A stretch of 64,000 nucleotides of DNA, taken from assembly GCF_013408795.1 (NCBI RefSeq), contig NZ_JACCCC010000001.1, positions 2,356,001 through 2,420,000 of the forward strand, in the 5' to 3' direction. Within the stretch, counting starts at the first letter, position 1, and each line of letters begins with the position of its first letter. Below, one piece after another: positions 51,552 to 60,518 of this stretch. Under the pieces are notes generated by a model. It saw only the letters and a list, made by a program, of their open reading frames with translations, made no database searches and was not told where the DNA came from. Both the position numbers and the translations under genes were made by a program. This DNA is from Spinactinospora alkalitolerans. GTDB lineage: Bacteria > Actinomycetota > Actinomycetes > Streptosporangiales > Streptosporangiaceae.

Positions 51552-53510
51552 ATGGGACGCGGCGTCGCACACAAGCTGATCGAGTCGCACCTGGTCGAAG
51601 GCGAGATGGTGCCCGGAGAGGTGATCGGGATCGGCATCGACCAGACCCTGACCCAGGACGCCACCGGGACCCTGGTGATGCAGGAGTTGGAGGCGCTGGG
51701 CCTGGACCGGGCGAGGACCGAGCTCAGCGCGCAGTACGTGGACCACAACCTGCTCCAGGCCGACGAGAAGAACGCCGAGGACCACGCGTTCCTGCACTCG
51801 GCGGCGCGTCGCTACGGGCTGTGGTTCTCCAAGCCGGGCAACGGCGTTTCCCACCCGACCCACATGCAGCGCTTCGGCGTCCCCGGCAAGACGATGGCCG
51901 GCTCCGACTCCCACACCTGCGCCGCGGGGTCGCTGGGCATGCTGGCGATCGGCGTCGGCGGCCTGGAGGTGGCCATGGCCATCGCCGGCCGTCCGCTGCG
52001 GGTCCGGATGCCCGAGATCTGGGGCGTCAGGCTCACCGGTGAGCTGCCCGCGTGGACCTCGGCCAAGGACGTGATCCTGGAGATGCTGCGGCGGCACGGC
52101 GTCAAGGGCGGGCTGAACCGGATCGTCGAGTACCACGGTCCGGGAGTCGCCACGCTCACCGCGATGGACCGCCACGTCATCGCGAACATGGGCGCCGAAC
52201 TGGGCGCCACGACCACGGTGTTCCCCGCCGACGGCGCGGTGCGCGACTTCCTGCGCGCCGAGGACCGCGAGGACGACTTCGTGGAGCTGCTCGCCGACCC
52301 CGACGCCGACTACGACGTCACCGACGAGATCGACCTGTCATCGGTGCAGCCGCTGATCGCGCGGCCGTCGTCGCCGGGCGACGTCGTGCCGGTGCGCGAG
52401 GTCGCGGGGACGGACGTGAGCCAGGTGGTCATCGGCTCGTCGGCCAACCCCGGGCTGCGGGACTACGCCATCGCGGCGGCCATGGTGAAGGGCCGCCAGA
52501 CCGACAGCGCGGTCAGCTTCGACGTCAATCCGTCGTCGCGCCAGATCTTCTCCGACCTGACCCGGATGGGCGCGACCTTCGACCTCATCAACGCCGGAGC
52601 GCGGATCCACCAGGCCGGCTGCCTCGGCTGCATCGGGGTGGGGCAGGCGCCGGCGGTCGGCCGCAACTCGCTGCGCACCTTCCCGCGCAACTTCCCCGGC
52701 CGCTCCGGGACCAAGGAGGACTCGGTGTGGCTGTGCTCGCCGGAGACCGCGGCCGCCTCCGCGCTCACCGGCGTCATCACCGACCCCCGCGACCTGGCCG
52801 AGAAGCTCGGGATGGCCTATCCGAGGCTGGAGCTGCCCGAGCGCGCCAGCGTCAACACCGCGATGCTGGTTCCGCCGCTACCGCGCGAGGAGGCCGAGAG
52901 CGAGGAGCTCGTCAAGGGCCCCAACATCTCCGCGCTGCCGGACTTCCCGCCGCTGCCCGACCGGATCGAGGCGCCGGTCCTGCTCAAGGTCGGCGACGAC
53001 GTCTCCACCGACGAGATCTCACCGGCCGGGGCCCGCGCGCTGCCGTTCCGCTCCAACGTCCCCAAGCTCGCCGAGTTCACCTTCACCCAGATCGACGAGG
53101 ACTACCCGGAGCGGGCGCGCGAGACCGCCCGGGAGTCGGGGCACTTCGTGATCGGCGGGGACAACTACGGGCAGGGCTCCTCCCGCGAGCACGCGGCGAT
53201 CACCCCCCGCTACCTCGGTCTGCACGCGGTGATCGCCAAGTCCTTCGCCAGGATCCACTGGCAGAACCTCGCCAACTTCGGCGTCCTGGCGCTGGAGTTC
53301 GCCGACCCGGCCGACTACGATCGCATCGATGCCGGCGACGTTCTCGTCCTGCGCGACCTGGCCGAAACCCTGCCCTCCGGCGCCGAGCTGACCGTGCGCA
53401 ACGACACGAAGGGGGAGGAGTACCGGCTGCGCCACCGGCTCTCGCCGCCCCAGGTCGAGGCCGTGCTGGCCGGCGGCCAGATCCCCCTGCTGGCCAGGGA
53501 GCTGACCTGA
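51552..53510 (+). CDS. aconitate hydratase, short (about 650-residue) type
   Basis: 652 residues, clearly shorter than AcnA (about 900). The three [4Fe-4S] Cys ligands are C123 in SDSHTCAAGSLG and C357/C360 in GCLGCIG. The C-terminal swivel domain has DDVSTDEISPAGARALPFRSN and the active-site loop GDNYGQGSSREHAA. Isocitrate/citrate interconversion is the likely reaction, though homoaconitase- or methylaconitate-like roles cannot be excluded. ATG 51552 has AAGGAG 4 nt upstream. It stands alone. Confidence 0.92.
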   Translation: MGRGVAHKLIESHLVEGEMVPGEVIGIGIDQTLTQDATGTLVMQELEALGLDRARTELSAQYVDHNLLQADEKNAEDHAFLHSAARRYGLWFSKPGNGVSHPTHMQRFGVPGKTMAGSDSHTCAAGSLGMLAIGVGGLEVAMAIAGRPLRVRMPEIWGVRLTGELPAWTSAKDVILEMLRRHGVKGGLNRIVEYHGPGVATLTAMDRHVIANMGAELGATTTVFPADGAVRDFLRAEDREDDFVELLADPDADYDVTDEIDLSSVQPLIARPSSPGDVVPVREVAGTDVSQVVIGSSANPGLRDYAIAAAMVKGRQTDSAVSFDVNPSSRQIFSDLTRMGATFDLINAGARIHQAGCLGCIGVGQAPAVGRNSLRTFPRNFPGRSGTKEDSVWLCSPETAAASALTGVITDPRDLAEKLGMAYPRLELPERASVNTAMLVPPLPREEAESEELVKGPNISALPDFPPLPDRIEAPVLLKVGDDVSTDEISPAGARALPFRSNVPKLAEFTFTQIDEDYPERARETARESGHFVIGGDNYGQGSSREHAAITPRYLGLHAVIAKSFARIHWQNLANFGVLALEFADPADYDRIDAGDVLVLRDLAETLPSGAELTVRNDTKGEEYRLRHRLSPPQVEAVLAGGQIPLLARELT

Positions 53511-53749
53511 CCGCTACCGCCGGTGGGGGCGGGCAGGAGGAGTGGCATTCGCGGAGACGCGGTCCTGGCCGAGTACGTGACCGCGGCACACGTGTGACCC
53601 GGGGGAGCGGGTCAGGGCTGCTTCCGCTGTTCAGGCGGTGGCACGGACGAACCCATGCCGGACTCTGTCCGGATCAAGCCCGCTTCATGGAGTGACCGAA
53701 CCGCCTTCCGTGATGCGGGCCACGCCGGACTCGGCTTCCGGTACAGCGG

Positions 53750-53782
53750 ACGGGCCCGGCGAGCAACGCTCGCCGGGCCCGT
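53750..53782 (+). terminator. 15-bp hairpin downstream of aconitase
   Basis: ACGGGCCCGGCGAGC, loop AAC, GCTCGCCGGGCCCGT, followed by TTCACG. Confidence 0.8.
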
Positions 53783-54147
53783 TCACGTGTGCCGGGTGCG
53801 ATGCGGCGGTCGCCTCTCGGCGCGTGGCGCAACGCGGCTCCGAGACCGTCCGGCCCTCCCGCGCCGGGCGCGGGTGCCGGTCCGCGGTATTCCGCGAAGG
53901 CGATGGGTGAGGCCCGGGGGACACTTGCTACCGCATCGACCCGCACCCCGCACAACCACATGGCGAGGGCCGATATTCCGCCGCGCCGGAGGGCGCTCCT
54001 GCGGCGCGGCGTCCCCGGCCGGAACGGCCGTCCGGCGGGCCGTGCGGGGCGGCCCTCGACGGATATCCCGCGGATCAGCGTGGATCAGGGCGGATCCGGT
54101 CGTGCCAACGGCGCCGTGTGACGTACGATACGACTTGTTCGTTTATT

Positions 54148-54168
54148 GTACGTACAGGCAGTACGTAC
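54148..54168. promoter_or_regulatory. candidate GntR operator of the acid-sugar operon
   Basis: GTACGTAC (54148-54155), five bases, GTACGTAC (54161-54168); each octamer is itself a palindrome of the GT-N4-AC kind seen in GntR-family sites, and CGTACG follows at once. It is about 70 bp upstream of the permease start, in the most AT-rich stretch of the region. Confidence 0.55.
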
Positions 54169-54234
54169 CGTACGGTTTCCCAGTGTGGCGCGCGACGAGG
54201 ACGAGCAGGGCTCGTCGCCCGGAGAGGAGTGGGC

Positions 54235-55242
54235 GTGTCCGATCCCGGAGGATCCGCGATCCCGATGTTCAAAGTGATGAACCGGCTGCCCGGCGGCCTG
54301 ATGCTGGTGCCCCTGGTCCTGGGATCGCTCGTCGGCACCTTCGCGCCCGGCGCGCTGGAGATCGGCAGCTTCACCACGGCGCTGTTCAAGGACAGCGCGA
54401 TGCCGCTGATCGCCCTGCTGATCTTCGCCACCGGCACCCAGGTGACCATGCGCACCGGGGGTCCGGTTCTGGCGACCACCGGCGTGGTGCTGCTCGGCAA
54501 GAGCGTCATCCCCGGACTGCTGATCATCGCGCTCGGAATGGTCGTCGGCCCCGAAGGGCTCCTCGGCGTCTCCATCCTCGCCCTGCTGGCCGCGGCCACC
54601 AACGCCAACGGCGGCCTGTGGCTGGCGATCACCGGGCAGTACGGCCGCGAGCGCGACCGCGGCGCCTACATCGCCGGAGCCGTCAACGACGGCCCGTTCT
54701 TCACCCTGCTGTTCATCGGCGCCTCCGGGCTCGGCCAGATCCCGTTCCTGGCGCTGCTCGCCGCCATCGTCCCCTTCATCCTCGGCGTCATCGTCGGCAA
54801 CGTGGACGCCCAGTGGCGCGAAACCCTCAAGCCCGTCCCCAGCATCGTGATCCCCTTCTTCGCCTTCGCGCTGGGCACCGGGATCGACCTCGCCGACGTG
54901 GCCTCCGGCGGACTGACCGGCGTCGTCCTCGGCGTGCTGATCACCCCGATCACCGGCAGCCTGGTCTACCTGGGCTACCGGCTGCTGCTGCGCCGGGGCG
55001 CGGAGAGCCCCATCGGCTTCGCCGCGGGCACCACCTCGGGCAACGCGGTCGCCACCCCCGCCGTCGTCGCGGCGGCCGACCCCTCCTTCCAGGCCTACGC
55101 CGGGGCGGCGACCTCCCAGGTCGCGGCGTGCGTGCTGGTCAGCGCGCTCCTGGCGCCCCTCATGGTGTCCTGGCTGCTCAAGCGCAGCGGAACCGCGGCC
55201 ACCGTCCGATCCGAGGAGCCGGAAGAGGAGGTGGCCCCGTGA
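54235..55242 (+). CDS. KdgT-family sugar-acid permease
   Basis: 335 residues, about ten membrane segments. It belongs to the 2-keto-3-deoxygluconate permease family: FKVMNRLPGGLMLVPLVLGSLVGTF, LLAAATNANGGLWLAITGQYG, AGTTSGNAVATPAVVAAADP. Given its partners, it probably imports a four-carbon acid sugar rather than ketodeoxygluconate. GTG 54235 is chosen because GAGGAG lies 5 nt upstream. The stop overlaps the kinase start (GTGA). Confidence 0.9.
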   Translation: MSDPGGSAIPMFKVMNRLPGGLMLVPLVLGSLVGTFAPGALEIGSFTTALFKDSAMPLIALLIFATGTQVTMRTGGPVLATTGVVLLGKSVIPGLLIIALGMVVGPEGLLGVSILALLAAATNANGGLWLAITGQYGRERDRGAYIAGAVNDGPFFTLLFIGASGLGQIPFLALLAAIVPFILGVIVGNVDAQWRETLKPVPSIVIPFFAFALGTGIDLADVASGGLTGVVLGVLITPITGSLVYLGYRLLLRRGAESPIGFAAGTTSGNAVATPAVVAAADPSFQAYAGAATSQVAACVLVSALLAPLMVSWLLKRSGTAATVRSEEPEEEVAP

Positions 55243-56417
55243 GCCCCGCCATCGCCCTGATCGCCGACGACCTCACCGGTGCCGGCGACACCGCGGTCCA
55301 GTTCCTGCGGGCCGGCTGGTCGACCGAGCTGCGGCTCGCCGGCGGCGCCGACGTCAGCGCCGACGTGCTGGCCGTGAGCACCGACTCCCGGGCGCTGCCC
55401 GCCGAGGAGGCGGCCCGGGTGGTCGCCGAGCAGACCGCCGCGCTGCGTGCCGCCGGAGCCCGCCACCTGTACAAGAAGGTGGACTCCACGCTCCGCGGCC
55501 CGATCCGGGCCGAGATCGACGCGGCCCTGTCGGCGTGGGCGCCCGGCGCGACCGCGGTGGTCTGCCCGGCGTTCCCGCCGGCCGGGCGGACCGTGCGCGA
55601 CGGCGTTCTGCTGGTCGACGGGGTGCCGGTGGCGCGGACCGGCATCGGCCGCGACCCGGTCGCCCCCGTCCGCGAGAGCCACCTGCCCACCCTCCTCGAC
55701 GCCGCCCACGTGCGGCTCACCGGGGACGACCCCGCGGCCGGCGCCAAGGAGATCACCGCGGCCGGCCCGGTCGTGGTGGCCGACGCCGAGACCGACGAGG
55801 ACCTGCGGCGGCTCGCCGAGGCCGTCGCCCGCGCGGGCCGCGGCGCGGTCCCGGTGGGCTCGGCCGGACTCGCGGGGCCCATGGCCGGCGCCTGGGCCGC
55901 GCAGCAGGACCCCGCCCCGGCCCTCGTCGTCGTGACCTCGCTGCACCATGCCACCCGCGCGCAGGCCGAAGCGCTCGCCCTGCGCCGCCCCGACGCGCTG
56001 CTGCGTCCCGACCCCGCGACCCTGCTCGACGCCGACGCGTGGGCGCGGTGGTCGGCCGCGGCCCATGAGCGGCTGGCCGCGGCCGAAGAGCTGCTCGTCC
56101 TGCTCGCGCCGGAGGACCGGGACGCCCGGCTCGCCCCGGAGCTGGTCGCCCGGCGGTTCGGCGCGCTCGCGGCCGACCTGGCGGGCGCGCACCGCATCGC
56201 CGGTCTCGTCGTGACCGGCGGCGACGGCGCGCGCGCCGTCGCAGACGCGCTGGCCGCCACCGGCATCGCGCTGGCCGGGGAGGTCGCCCCGGGAATCCCC
56301 ATCGGCACCCTGGTCGGCGGGCCGCTGCACGGCCGGTTCCTGGTCACCAAGGCCGGCGGGTTCGGCGACACCGACGTACTCATCAGGGCCGCGACAGCGG
56401 TCCGCCAGAGGAGGTAG
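55239..56417 (+). CDS. four-carbon acid sugar kinase (DUF1537 family)
   Basis: 392 residues. The N-terminal domain has IALIADDLTGAGDTAVQF and LYKKVDSTLRGPIRAEIDAAL; the C-terminal nucleotide-binding domain has LVVTGGDGARAVADAL and APGIPIGTLVGG. The family (OtnK, DtnK, DenK) phosphorylates D-erythronate, D-threonate or L-threonate at the 4 position. It is coupled with the permease by start/stop overlap and followed 4 nt later by the PdxA-like gene, so the substrate pathway is shared. Confidence 0.92.
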   Translation: MSPAIALIADDLTGAGDTAVQFLRAGWSTELRLAGGADVSADVLAVSTDSRALPAEEAARVVAEQTAALRAAGARHLYKKVDSTLRGPIRAEIDAALSAWAPGATAVVCPAFPPAGRTVRDGVLLVDGVPVARTGIGRDPVAPVRESHLPTLLDAAHVRLTGDDPAAGAKEITAAGPVVVADAETDEDLRRLAEAVARAGRGAVPVGSAGLAGPMAGAWAAQQDPAPALVVVTSLHHATRAQAEALALRRPDALLRPDPATLLDADAWARWSAAAHERLAAAEELLVLLAPEDRDARLAPELVARRFGALAADLAGAHRIAGLVVTGGDGARAVADALAATGIALAGEVAPGIPIGTLVGGPLHGRFLVTKAGGFGDTDVLIRAATAVRQRR

Positions 56418-56421
56418 CACC

Positions 56422-57456
56422 ATGACCGTTCCCACGCTCGCCGTCACGCTGGGCGACGTCGCCGGCATCGGGCCGGAGATCACCGCCAAGTCCCTGCTCG
56501 GCCACTCCGAGCTGCGCGAGATCAGCCGCCCGGTGGTCATCGGGGACGCCGACGCGCTGCGCGGGGCCGTGGCCGCGGTCGGGGGCGACCCCGCGGCGGT
56601 CCGCACCGTGGAGTCGCCGGCCGACGCCGTCAACGAGCCGGGGCTGATCGAGGTCGTGCAGACCGGCCCGTCACTGGCCGACGTGCCCCACGGCGAGCTG
56701 AGCGCGAAGGCCGGCGACGCCTCGGCGCGCTTCGTGATGCGCGCCTGCGACCTGGCCAGGAGGGGACTGGTCGACGGCATCGTCACCGCCCCGCTGAACA
56801 AGGCCGCCATGCACATGGGCGGGCACAAGTGGCCCGGGCACACCGAACTGCTCGCGCACGAGTTCGGCGTCGAGGACTTCAGCCTGGTGCTCTCCGCGGG
56901 GGACCTCTACTTCTTCCACATCACCACGCACGTCTCGCTCGCCGACGCGATCCGGCTGCTGACCCCCGAGCGGGTCGAGTCGGTGCTGCGGCTGGTGGGG
57001 TCGTTCGCCGCGGCGCTGGGCACCCCCGACGAGCGCATCGGCGTGGCCGGGCTGAACCCGCACGCCGGGGAGAACCGGCTGTTCGGCGACGAGGACGCCG
57101 ACATCCTGGAGCCGGTGGTGCGCAGGCTCAACGAGGAGGGGCTCAACGCGGTCGGCCCGCTGCCCGCGGACGCCCTCATCCCCGCGGCCGTGCGCGGCGA
57201 CTGGAAGTTGATCACGATCTGCTACCACGACCAGGGACACGCCCCGTTCAAGGCCGTCTACGGCGACGACGGCGTCAACATCACCGTGGGCCTGCCGGTG
57301 GTCCGGGTCTCGGTGGACCACGGCACGGCCTTCGACATCGCGGGCAAGGGGATCGCCCGCGAGGCCAGCCTGGTGCTGTCGATCCGCAGGGCCGCCGAAC
57401 TGGCGCCGGGATGGGGCCACGTCCGGCGGGCCGGCGAGCCCCGCTCCGCGGCGTGA
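56422..57456 (+). CDS. PdxA-family 4-phospho-threonate/erythronate-type dehydrogenase
   Basis: 344 residues of the PdxA fold: LAVTLGDVAGIGPEITAK (usually GDPAGIGPE; Val replaces Pro), metal-binding His in HKWPGHTE, NPHAGENRLFG and CYHDQGHAPFKA. Biosynthetic PdxA works in vitamin B6 synthesis, but the link to a DUF1537 kinase points to the catabolic PdxA2 role: 4-phospho-D-threonate is oxidised and decarboxylated to dihydroxyacetone phosphate. AGGAGG lies just before ATG 56422. Confidence 0.9.
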   Translation: MTVPTLAVTLGDVAGIGPEITAKSLLGHSELREISRPVVIGDADALRGAVAAVGGDPAAVRTVESPADAVNEPGLIEVVQTGPSLADVPHGELSAKAGDASARFVMRACDLARRGLVDGIVTAPLNKAAMHMGGHKWPGHTELLAHEFGVEDFSLVLSAGDLYFFHITTHVSLADAIRLLTPERVESVLRLVGSFAAALGTPDERIGVAGLNPHAGENRLFGDEDADILEPVVRRLNEEGLNAVGPLPADALIPAAVRGDWKLITICYHDQGHAPFKAVYGDDGVNITVGLPVVRVSVDHGTAFDIAGKGIAREASLVLSIRRAAELAPGWGHVRRAGEPRSAA

Positions 57457-57470
57457 CCGCGGCCCGCGGC

Positions 57471-57506
57471 GGCCGCGCCCGCCCCGATCCGGGCGGCGGC
57501 GCGGCC
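57471..57506 (+). terminator. hairpin after the PdxA-like gene
   Basis: GGCCGCGCCCGCCC pairs with GGGCGGCGGCGCGGCC with one small bulge. The GntR gene beyond it has its own -10-like TACAAT. Confidence 0.5.
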
Positions 57507-57555
57507 GCGCCGTCCTGACCCGTCCGCCGAATCAGGGGCACCTACAATTCCGGCC

Positions 57556-58449
57556 ATGCGCATCGATCGCACCGACAGCCGCCCGCTGCACGCCCAGGTC
57601 GCCGGCGCCCTGCGCGCGCAGATCCGGGACCGCACCATCTCGCCCGGCGACACCCTGCCCAGCGAGGCGTCCCTGTGCGAGCGCTTCGGCGTCTCGCGCA
57701 GCGTGGTCCGCCAGGCACTGTCCACCCTGGAGGACGAGGGGACGGTGCGGCGCGCGCCCGGCCGGGCCCCGGTGGCGGTCGGCCAGGGCGAGCACCGGCG
57801 GCTCGTGCAGCGCGTCACCGGCCTGTTCGACCAGTTCGACCGGACCGGGCTGTCCCTGCGCACCCGGGTCCTGCGGCTGGAGCGGACCACCGCGCCCCGC
57901 CACATCGGCGAGCAGCTCGGCACGAAGGACGTCCTGCTGCTCGAACGCCTGAGGTCGGTCGAGGACGGCCCGCTGGCCTATGTGCGCACGTGGCTGCCCG
58001 CGTCCCGGATCGAGGGCCTCACCGCCACGCTGCTGACCGACGCGTCCCTGCACCGGCTGCTGCAGGACCGGTTCGGGATCCGCCTGGTGAGCGGGCGCCG
58101 CCAGATCCGGGCCGTGCCCGCCGACGACACCATCGCCGGCCACCTCGGCATCCCCGCGGGCGCGCCGCTGCTGCTGCTGGAGGGCAGCAGCAGCGACCGC
58201 GGCGGTGCGCCCGTCGAGTGGTTCGAGAGCTGGCACCGCTCCGACCGCATCGTCTTCGACATCGACGCCGACGAGTCGGCCGAACAGGTCAGCCTGCACC
58301 CGGCCGCACCCCCGGGCGCCGCGCGGCCGCCGGAGCGGGCGGCCGGGACCGGAGCGGCCCCGCCGTCGCTGAGCCGGGCCCGCAGCCTGGTCGCCGAGCT
58401 GGCCGTCGAGCTCGACCGCGCCGAACGGGCCGGGCGCACCGACCGCTGA
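57556..58449 (+). CDS. GntR family (HutC type) regulator
   Basis: 297 residues. The winged helix domain (PLHAQVAGALRAQIRDRTISPGDTLPSEASLCERFGVSRSVVRQALSTLEDEGTVRR) is followed by a UTRA ligand domain (LLLERLRSVEDGPLAYVRTWLP, IPAGAPLLLLEG, WHRSDRIVFDID). A C-terminal Pro/Ala-rich extension of about 50 residues is unusual. TACAAT at 57543-57548 is 7 nt before the ATG, so the mRNA may be leaderless. It is probably the regulator of the preceding operon, with the GTACGTAC repeat as its site. Confidence 0.9.
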   Translation: MRIDRTDSRPLHAQVAGALRAQIRDRTISPGDTLPSEASLCERFGVSRSVVRQALSTLEDEGTVRRAPGRAPVAVGQGEHRRLVQRVTGLFDQFDRTGLSLRTRVLRLERTTAPRHIGEQLGTKDVLLLERLRSVEDGPLAYVRTWLPASRIEGLTATLLTDASLHRLLQDRFGIRLVSGRRQIRAVPADDTIAGHLGIPAGAPLLLLEGSSSDRGGAPVEWFESWHRSDRIVFDIDADESAEQVSLHPAAPPGAARPPERAAGTGAAPPSLSRARSLVAELAVELDRAERAGRTDR

Positions 58450-58526
58450 CGCCGCGGCACGCTGACCCGCCGCCGCGACCGGAACCGGGTGGGTTCCGCG
58501 CCCCGATCCGGGGTAGCGGCGGGCAC

Positions 58527-58718
58527 ATGACCGACCAGGATCCGCGCAAGGAAACCGACGACTGGAAGACCGGCGAGGAGCCGGCCACCGGACCGCAGCT
58601 CAGCTACCTGGAGACGCTGGCGAGGGAGGCCGGCGAGGAGGTGCCCGAAGGGCTCAGCAAGGCCGAGGCGTCCCGCCTCATCGACGAGTTCCAGCGGCGC
58701 TCGCCCCGCACCGACTGA
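58527..58718 (+). CDS. DUF3072 protein
   Basis: 63 residues: WKTGEEPATGPQLSYLETLAREAGEEVPEGLSKAEASRLIDEFQRR. This is the short DUF3072 domain, of unknown function, seen in many actinobacteria. Start ATG 58527 is the only in-frame one with the full domain. Confidence 0.8.
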   Translation: MTDQDPRKETDDWKTGEEPATGPQLSYLETLAREAGEEVPEGLSKAEASRLIDEFQRRSPRTD

Positions 58719-58826
58719 CCCGCCCGCCCGGCGTGGCACGCTTGTTCCTCGGGCCGGGGCCCGTCGGCTCCGGAAGGGTGAAGAATCGTCTCACGTTAGG
58801 GTGGGTTCAGTTGAGGGGGTGCGTCC

Positions 58827-59231
58827 ATGAGTGAGGGCCACATGCAGATCGGTGAGGTGGCCGAACGCACGGGCCTGTCGCTGCGGACGATCCGCTACTA
58901 CGGCGAGGTCGGGCTGGTCGAACCGTCGGCGCGCTCCAAGGGCGGGTTCCGGCTCTACACCGGCTCCGATGTGGAGCGGCTGCTGCTGATCAAGCGGATG
59001 AAGCCGCTGGACTTCAGTCTGGAGGAGACCCGCGACCTGCTCGACGTCCTCGACCGGCTGGAGGCCGGAGAGCTCGGCGAACCCGAGCGCGACGCCCTGC
59101 TCGCGCGCCTGGACATGTTCAGCGAGGCCGCGGCGGCGCGCTGCCGGACGCTGCGGGAGCATCTGGACATGGCCGAGGAGTTCGGCGGTCGGCTGCGCGA
59201 ACAGCGGGCCAGACACGAGGCCACCGCCTGA
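58827..59231 (+). CDS. MerR family regulator
   Basis: 134 residues. The N-terminal winged helix is complete (MQIGEVAERTGLSLRTIRYYGEVGLVEPSARSKGGFRLYTGSDVERLLLIKRMKPLDFSLEETRDLLDV) and a dimerising coiled coil follows (ALLARLDMFSEAAAARCRTLREHLDMAEEFGGRLREQ). No Cys metal-binding loop is seen, so it is not a classic metal sensor. GAGGGGG lies before the ATG 58827. No clear target gene is adjacent, as the downstream genes are remnants. Confidence 0.9.
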   Translation: MSEGHMQIGEVAERTGLSLRTIRYYGEVGLVEPSARSKGGFRLYTGSDVERLLLIKRMKPLDFSLEETRDLLDVLDRLEAGELGEPERDALLARLDMFSEAAAARCRTLREHLDMAEEFGGRLREQRARHEATA

Positions 59232-59316
59232 CACCGCGTCCGCGGCCGCGCCGTCTCGGGTGCCGGCGGGGAAAACGGTTCGGCCGGGGCGCGAGGGCTC
59301 TTCTCCGGTGCCGGTC

Positions 59317-59550
59317 ATGGACTACGGGGTGCGGGAAGCAGAGCGCCTGGGCGCGGTGGAGCTGCCCGATGGGCGGAGGCTGGGCTGGGCGCAGTGGGGG
59401 CCGCCGGACGGGGCGCCGGTGCTGTTCTTCTCCGGTGCCGCCATGGGGCGCGGCCTGGGGTTCGGCGCGGACATCCTCGCCGATCGGGGAGTGCGGCTGA
59501 TCGCGGTGGACCGGCCCGGGCTGGGCGCCTCCGATCCCGATCCGAAGGAG
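59317..59550 (+). pseudogene. alpha/beta-hydrolase gene, 5' remnant
   Basis: The first 75 residues of an alpha/beta hydrolase are preserved (LPDGRRLGWAQWGPPDGAPVLFFSG, RLIAVDRPGLGASDPDP), up to just before the nucleophile region. The reading then breaks off with no Ser elbow or His. It looks like a deletion that fused it to the next remnant. Confidence 0.7.
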
Positions 59551-59559
59551 AGCCGATCC

Positions 59560-59673
59560 GGAGGCGCGAGGCGAACGACGAGGTCGGCCCCGACGCCGCG
59601 GCGCTGCAGGAGATCGCCGACGGCGTGCACGCGTGGGTGCAGCCCGACGGGGCCTGGCGGGTCGGCAACGCCC
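59560..59673 (+). pseudogene. metallo-beta-lactamase-fold gene, 5' remnant
   Basis: A different frame reads ALQEIADGVHAWVQPDGAWRVGNA, the usual opening of an MBL-fold hydrolase. No HxHxDH metal motif follows. Together with the preceding hydrolase piece it marks a decayed locus. The 278 bp to the next gene show nothing else recognised. Confidence 0.55.
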
Positions 59674-59951
59674 CACCAGGCGAAGCGCTCCGACTCGACC
59701 ACGAAGCACGCCTGCAGCGCCCCGGGCAGCGGCGCGTCTTCAGGAGGGGAGCCGTCGCGGGGGCCGGAACGCATCGGGTGTCGGCTCCTCATCAGACGGC
59801 GACCGTTTCTCACGGAGATGCTATGGCCGAACGCCGCTATCGGGCCCTTGCCGAGCTTTCAAAGGCTATGTGGATTCCGGCGGGGTGGAGCACACCCACC
59901 GACGAGATCAGAGGAGGCGGCCCCGGAGGGGCGGGGCCGCCGCACCGGGGG

Positions 59952-60518
59952 TCAGGGCCGCGGGTCCTGGTGCACGGCCGTGACGGTCGGCACCCCGACG
60001 TCGGGGTTGGCGCACGCCTGCATGCCCCGGACCTCGGCGAACGTCGACTCGTAGGCGTCGGGCGGGTAGACCCGCAGCCCCACGACGTTCTCGGGCCGGC
60101 ACTCCGCCGGGTCGTAGTTGCCGACATTGGGCTGGCGCAGCGTGGCGTAGCCCGAGGCGCCGGGGTCGACGGTGAACGACCGGTCCGCGGTGCCGGTGCG
60201 GTCGGCGTCGGCGCCCACCTGGTGGGCTTCGATGTCCAGCCAGGACACCCCCGGGTACCCGTACAGCGTGCAGGCGCGGTCGGAGGTGTTGCGCAACTCC
60301 AGTTCGATGTAGGTGCTGCCGGTGGCGGCGCCGCGCCCGTACTCGCTGATCTCCAGTTGGTCGGTGCGGCAGTCCGGCGGGGCCTCGGCCCCGGGAGCCG
60401 AGGTCGAGGCCCCGGCCGCGGGTGCGGGCGCCGCGATCAGCAGCGCCGGGAGCGCGGCCGCCGCGACCAGCCCGCTCGATCGGGCCACCGGGCCGCGCGG
60501 TGCCGTTCTCGATGCCAT
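59952..60518 (-). CDS. secreted DUF4232 protein
   Basis: 188 residues: signal peptide (GPVARSSGLVAAAALPALLIAAPAPAAG), then the DUF4232 beta-sandwich (CRTDQLEISEYGRGAATGSTYIELELRNTSDRACTLYGYPGVSWLD, ECRPENVVGLRVYPPD). Cys pairs likely form disulfides. The family is common in actinomycete secretomes with unknown function. ATG 60518 has AAGGAG 8 nt upstream, with two GTG codons just before it as weaker alternatives. It is divergent from the ATP-grasp gene. Confidence 0.88.
   Translation of the reverse strand: MASRTAPRGPVARSSGLVAAAALPALLIAAPAPAAGASTSAPGAEAPPDCRTDQLEISEYGRGAATGSTYIELELRNTSDRACTLYGYPGVSWLDIEAHQVGADADRTGTADRSFTVDPGASGYATLRQPNVGNYDPAECRPENVVGLRVYPPDAYESTFAEVRGMQACANPDVGVPTVTAVHQDPRP

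Larger units (their letters stand above)
53511..54234. other. 724-bp intergenic region before the acid-sugar operon
   Basis: No gene is supported. It holds small hairpins (CCGGAC/GTCCGG at about 53658-53672), the strong terminator at 53750-53782, and an AT-rich promoter/operator region at 54118-54180. Confidence 0.6.

Noticed and set aside
54118-54234. an N-terminal extension of the KdgT-like permease starting at 54118
   Set aside because: The extension would read through the palindromic operator and has no membrane segment or family similarity; GAGGAG before GTG 54235 sets the start.
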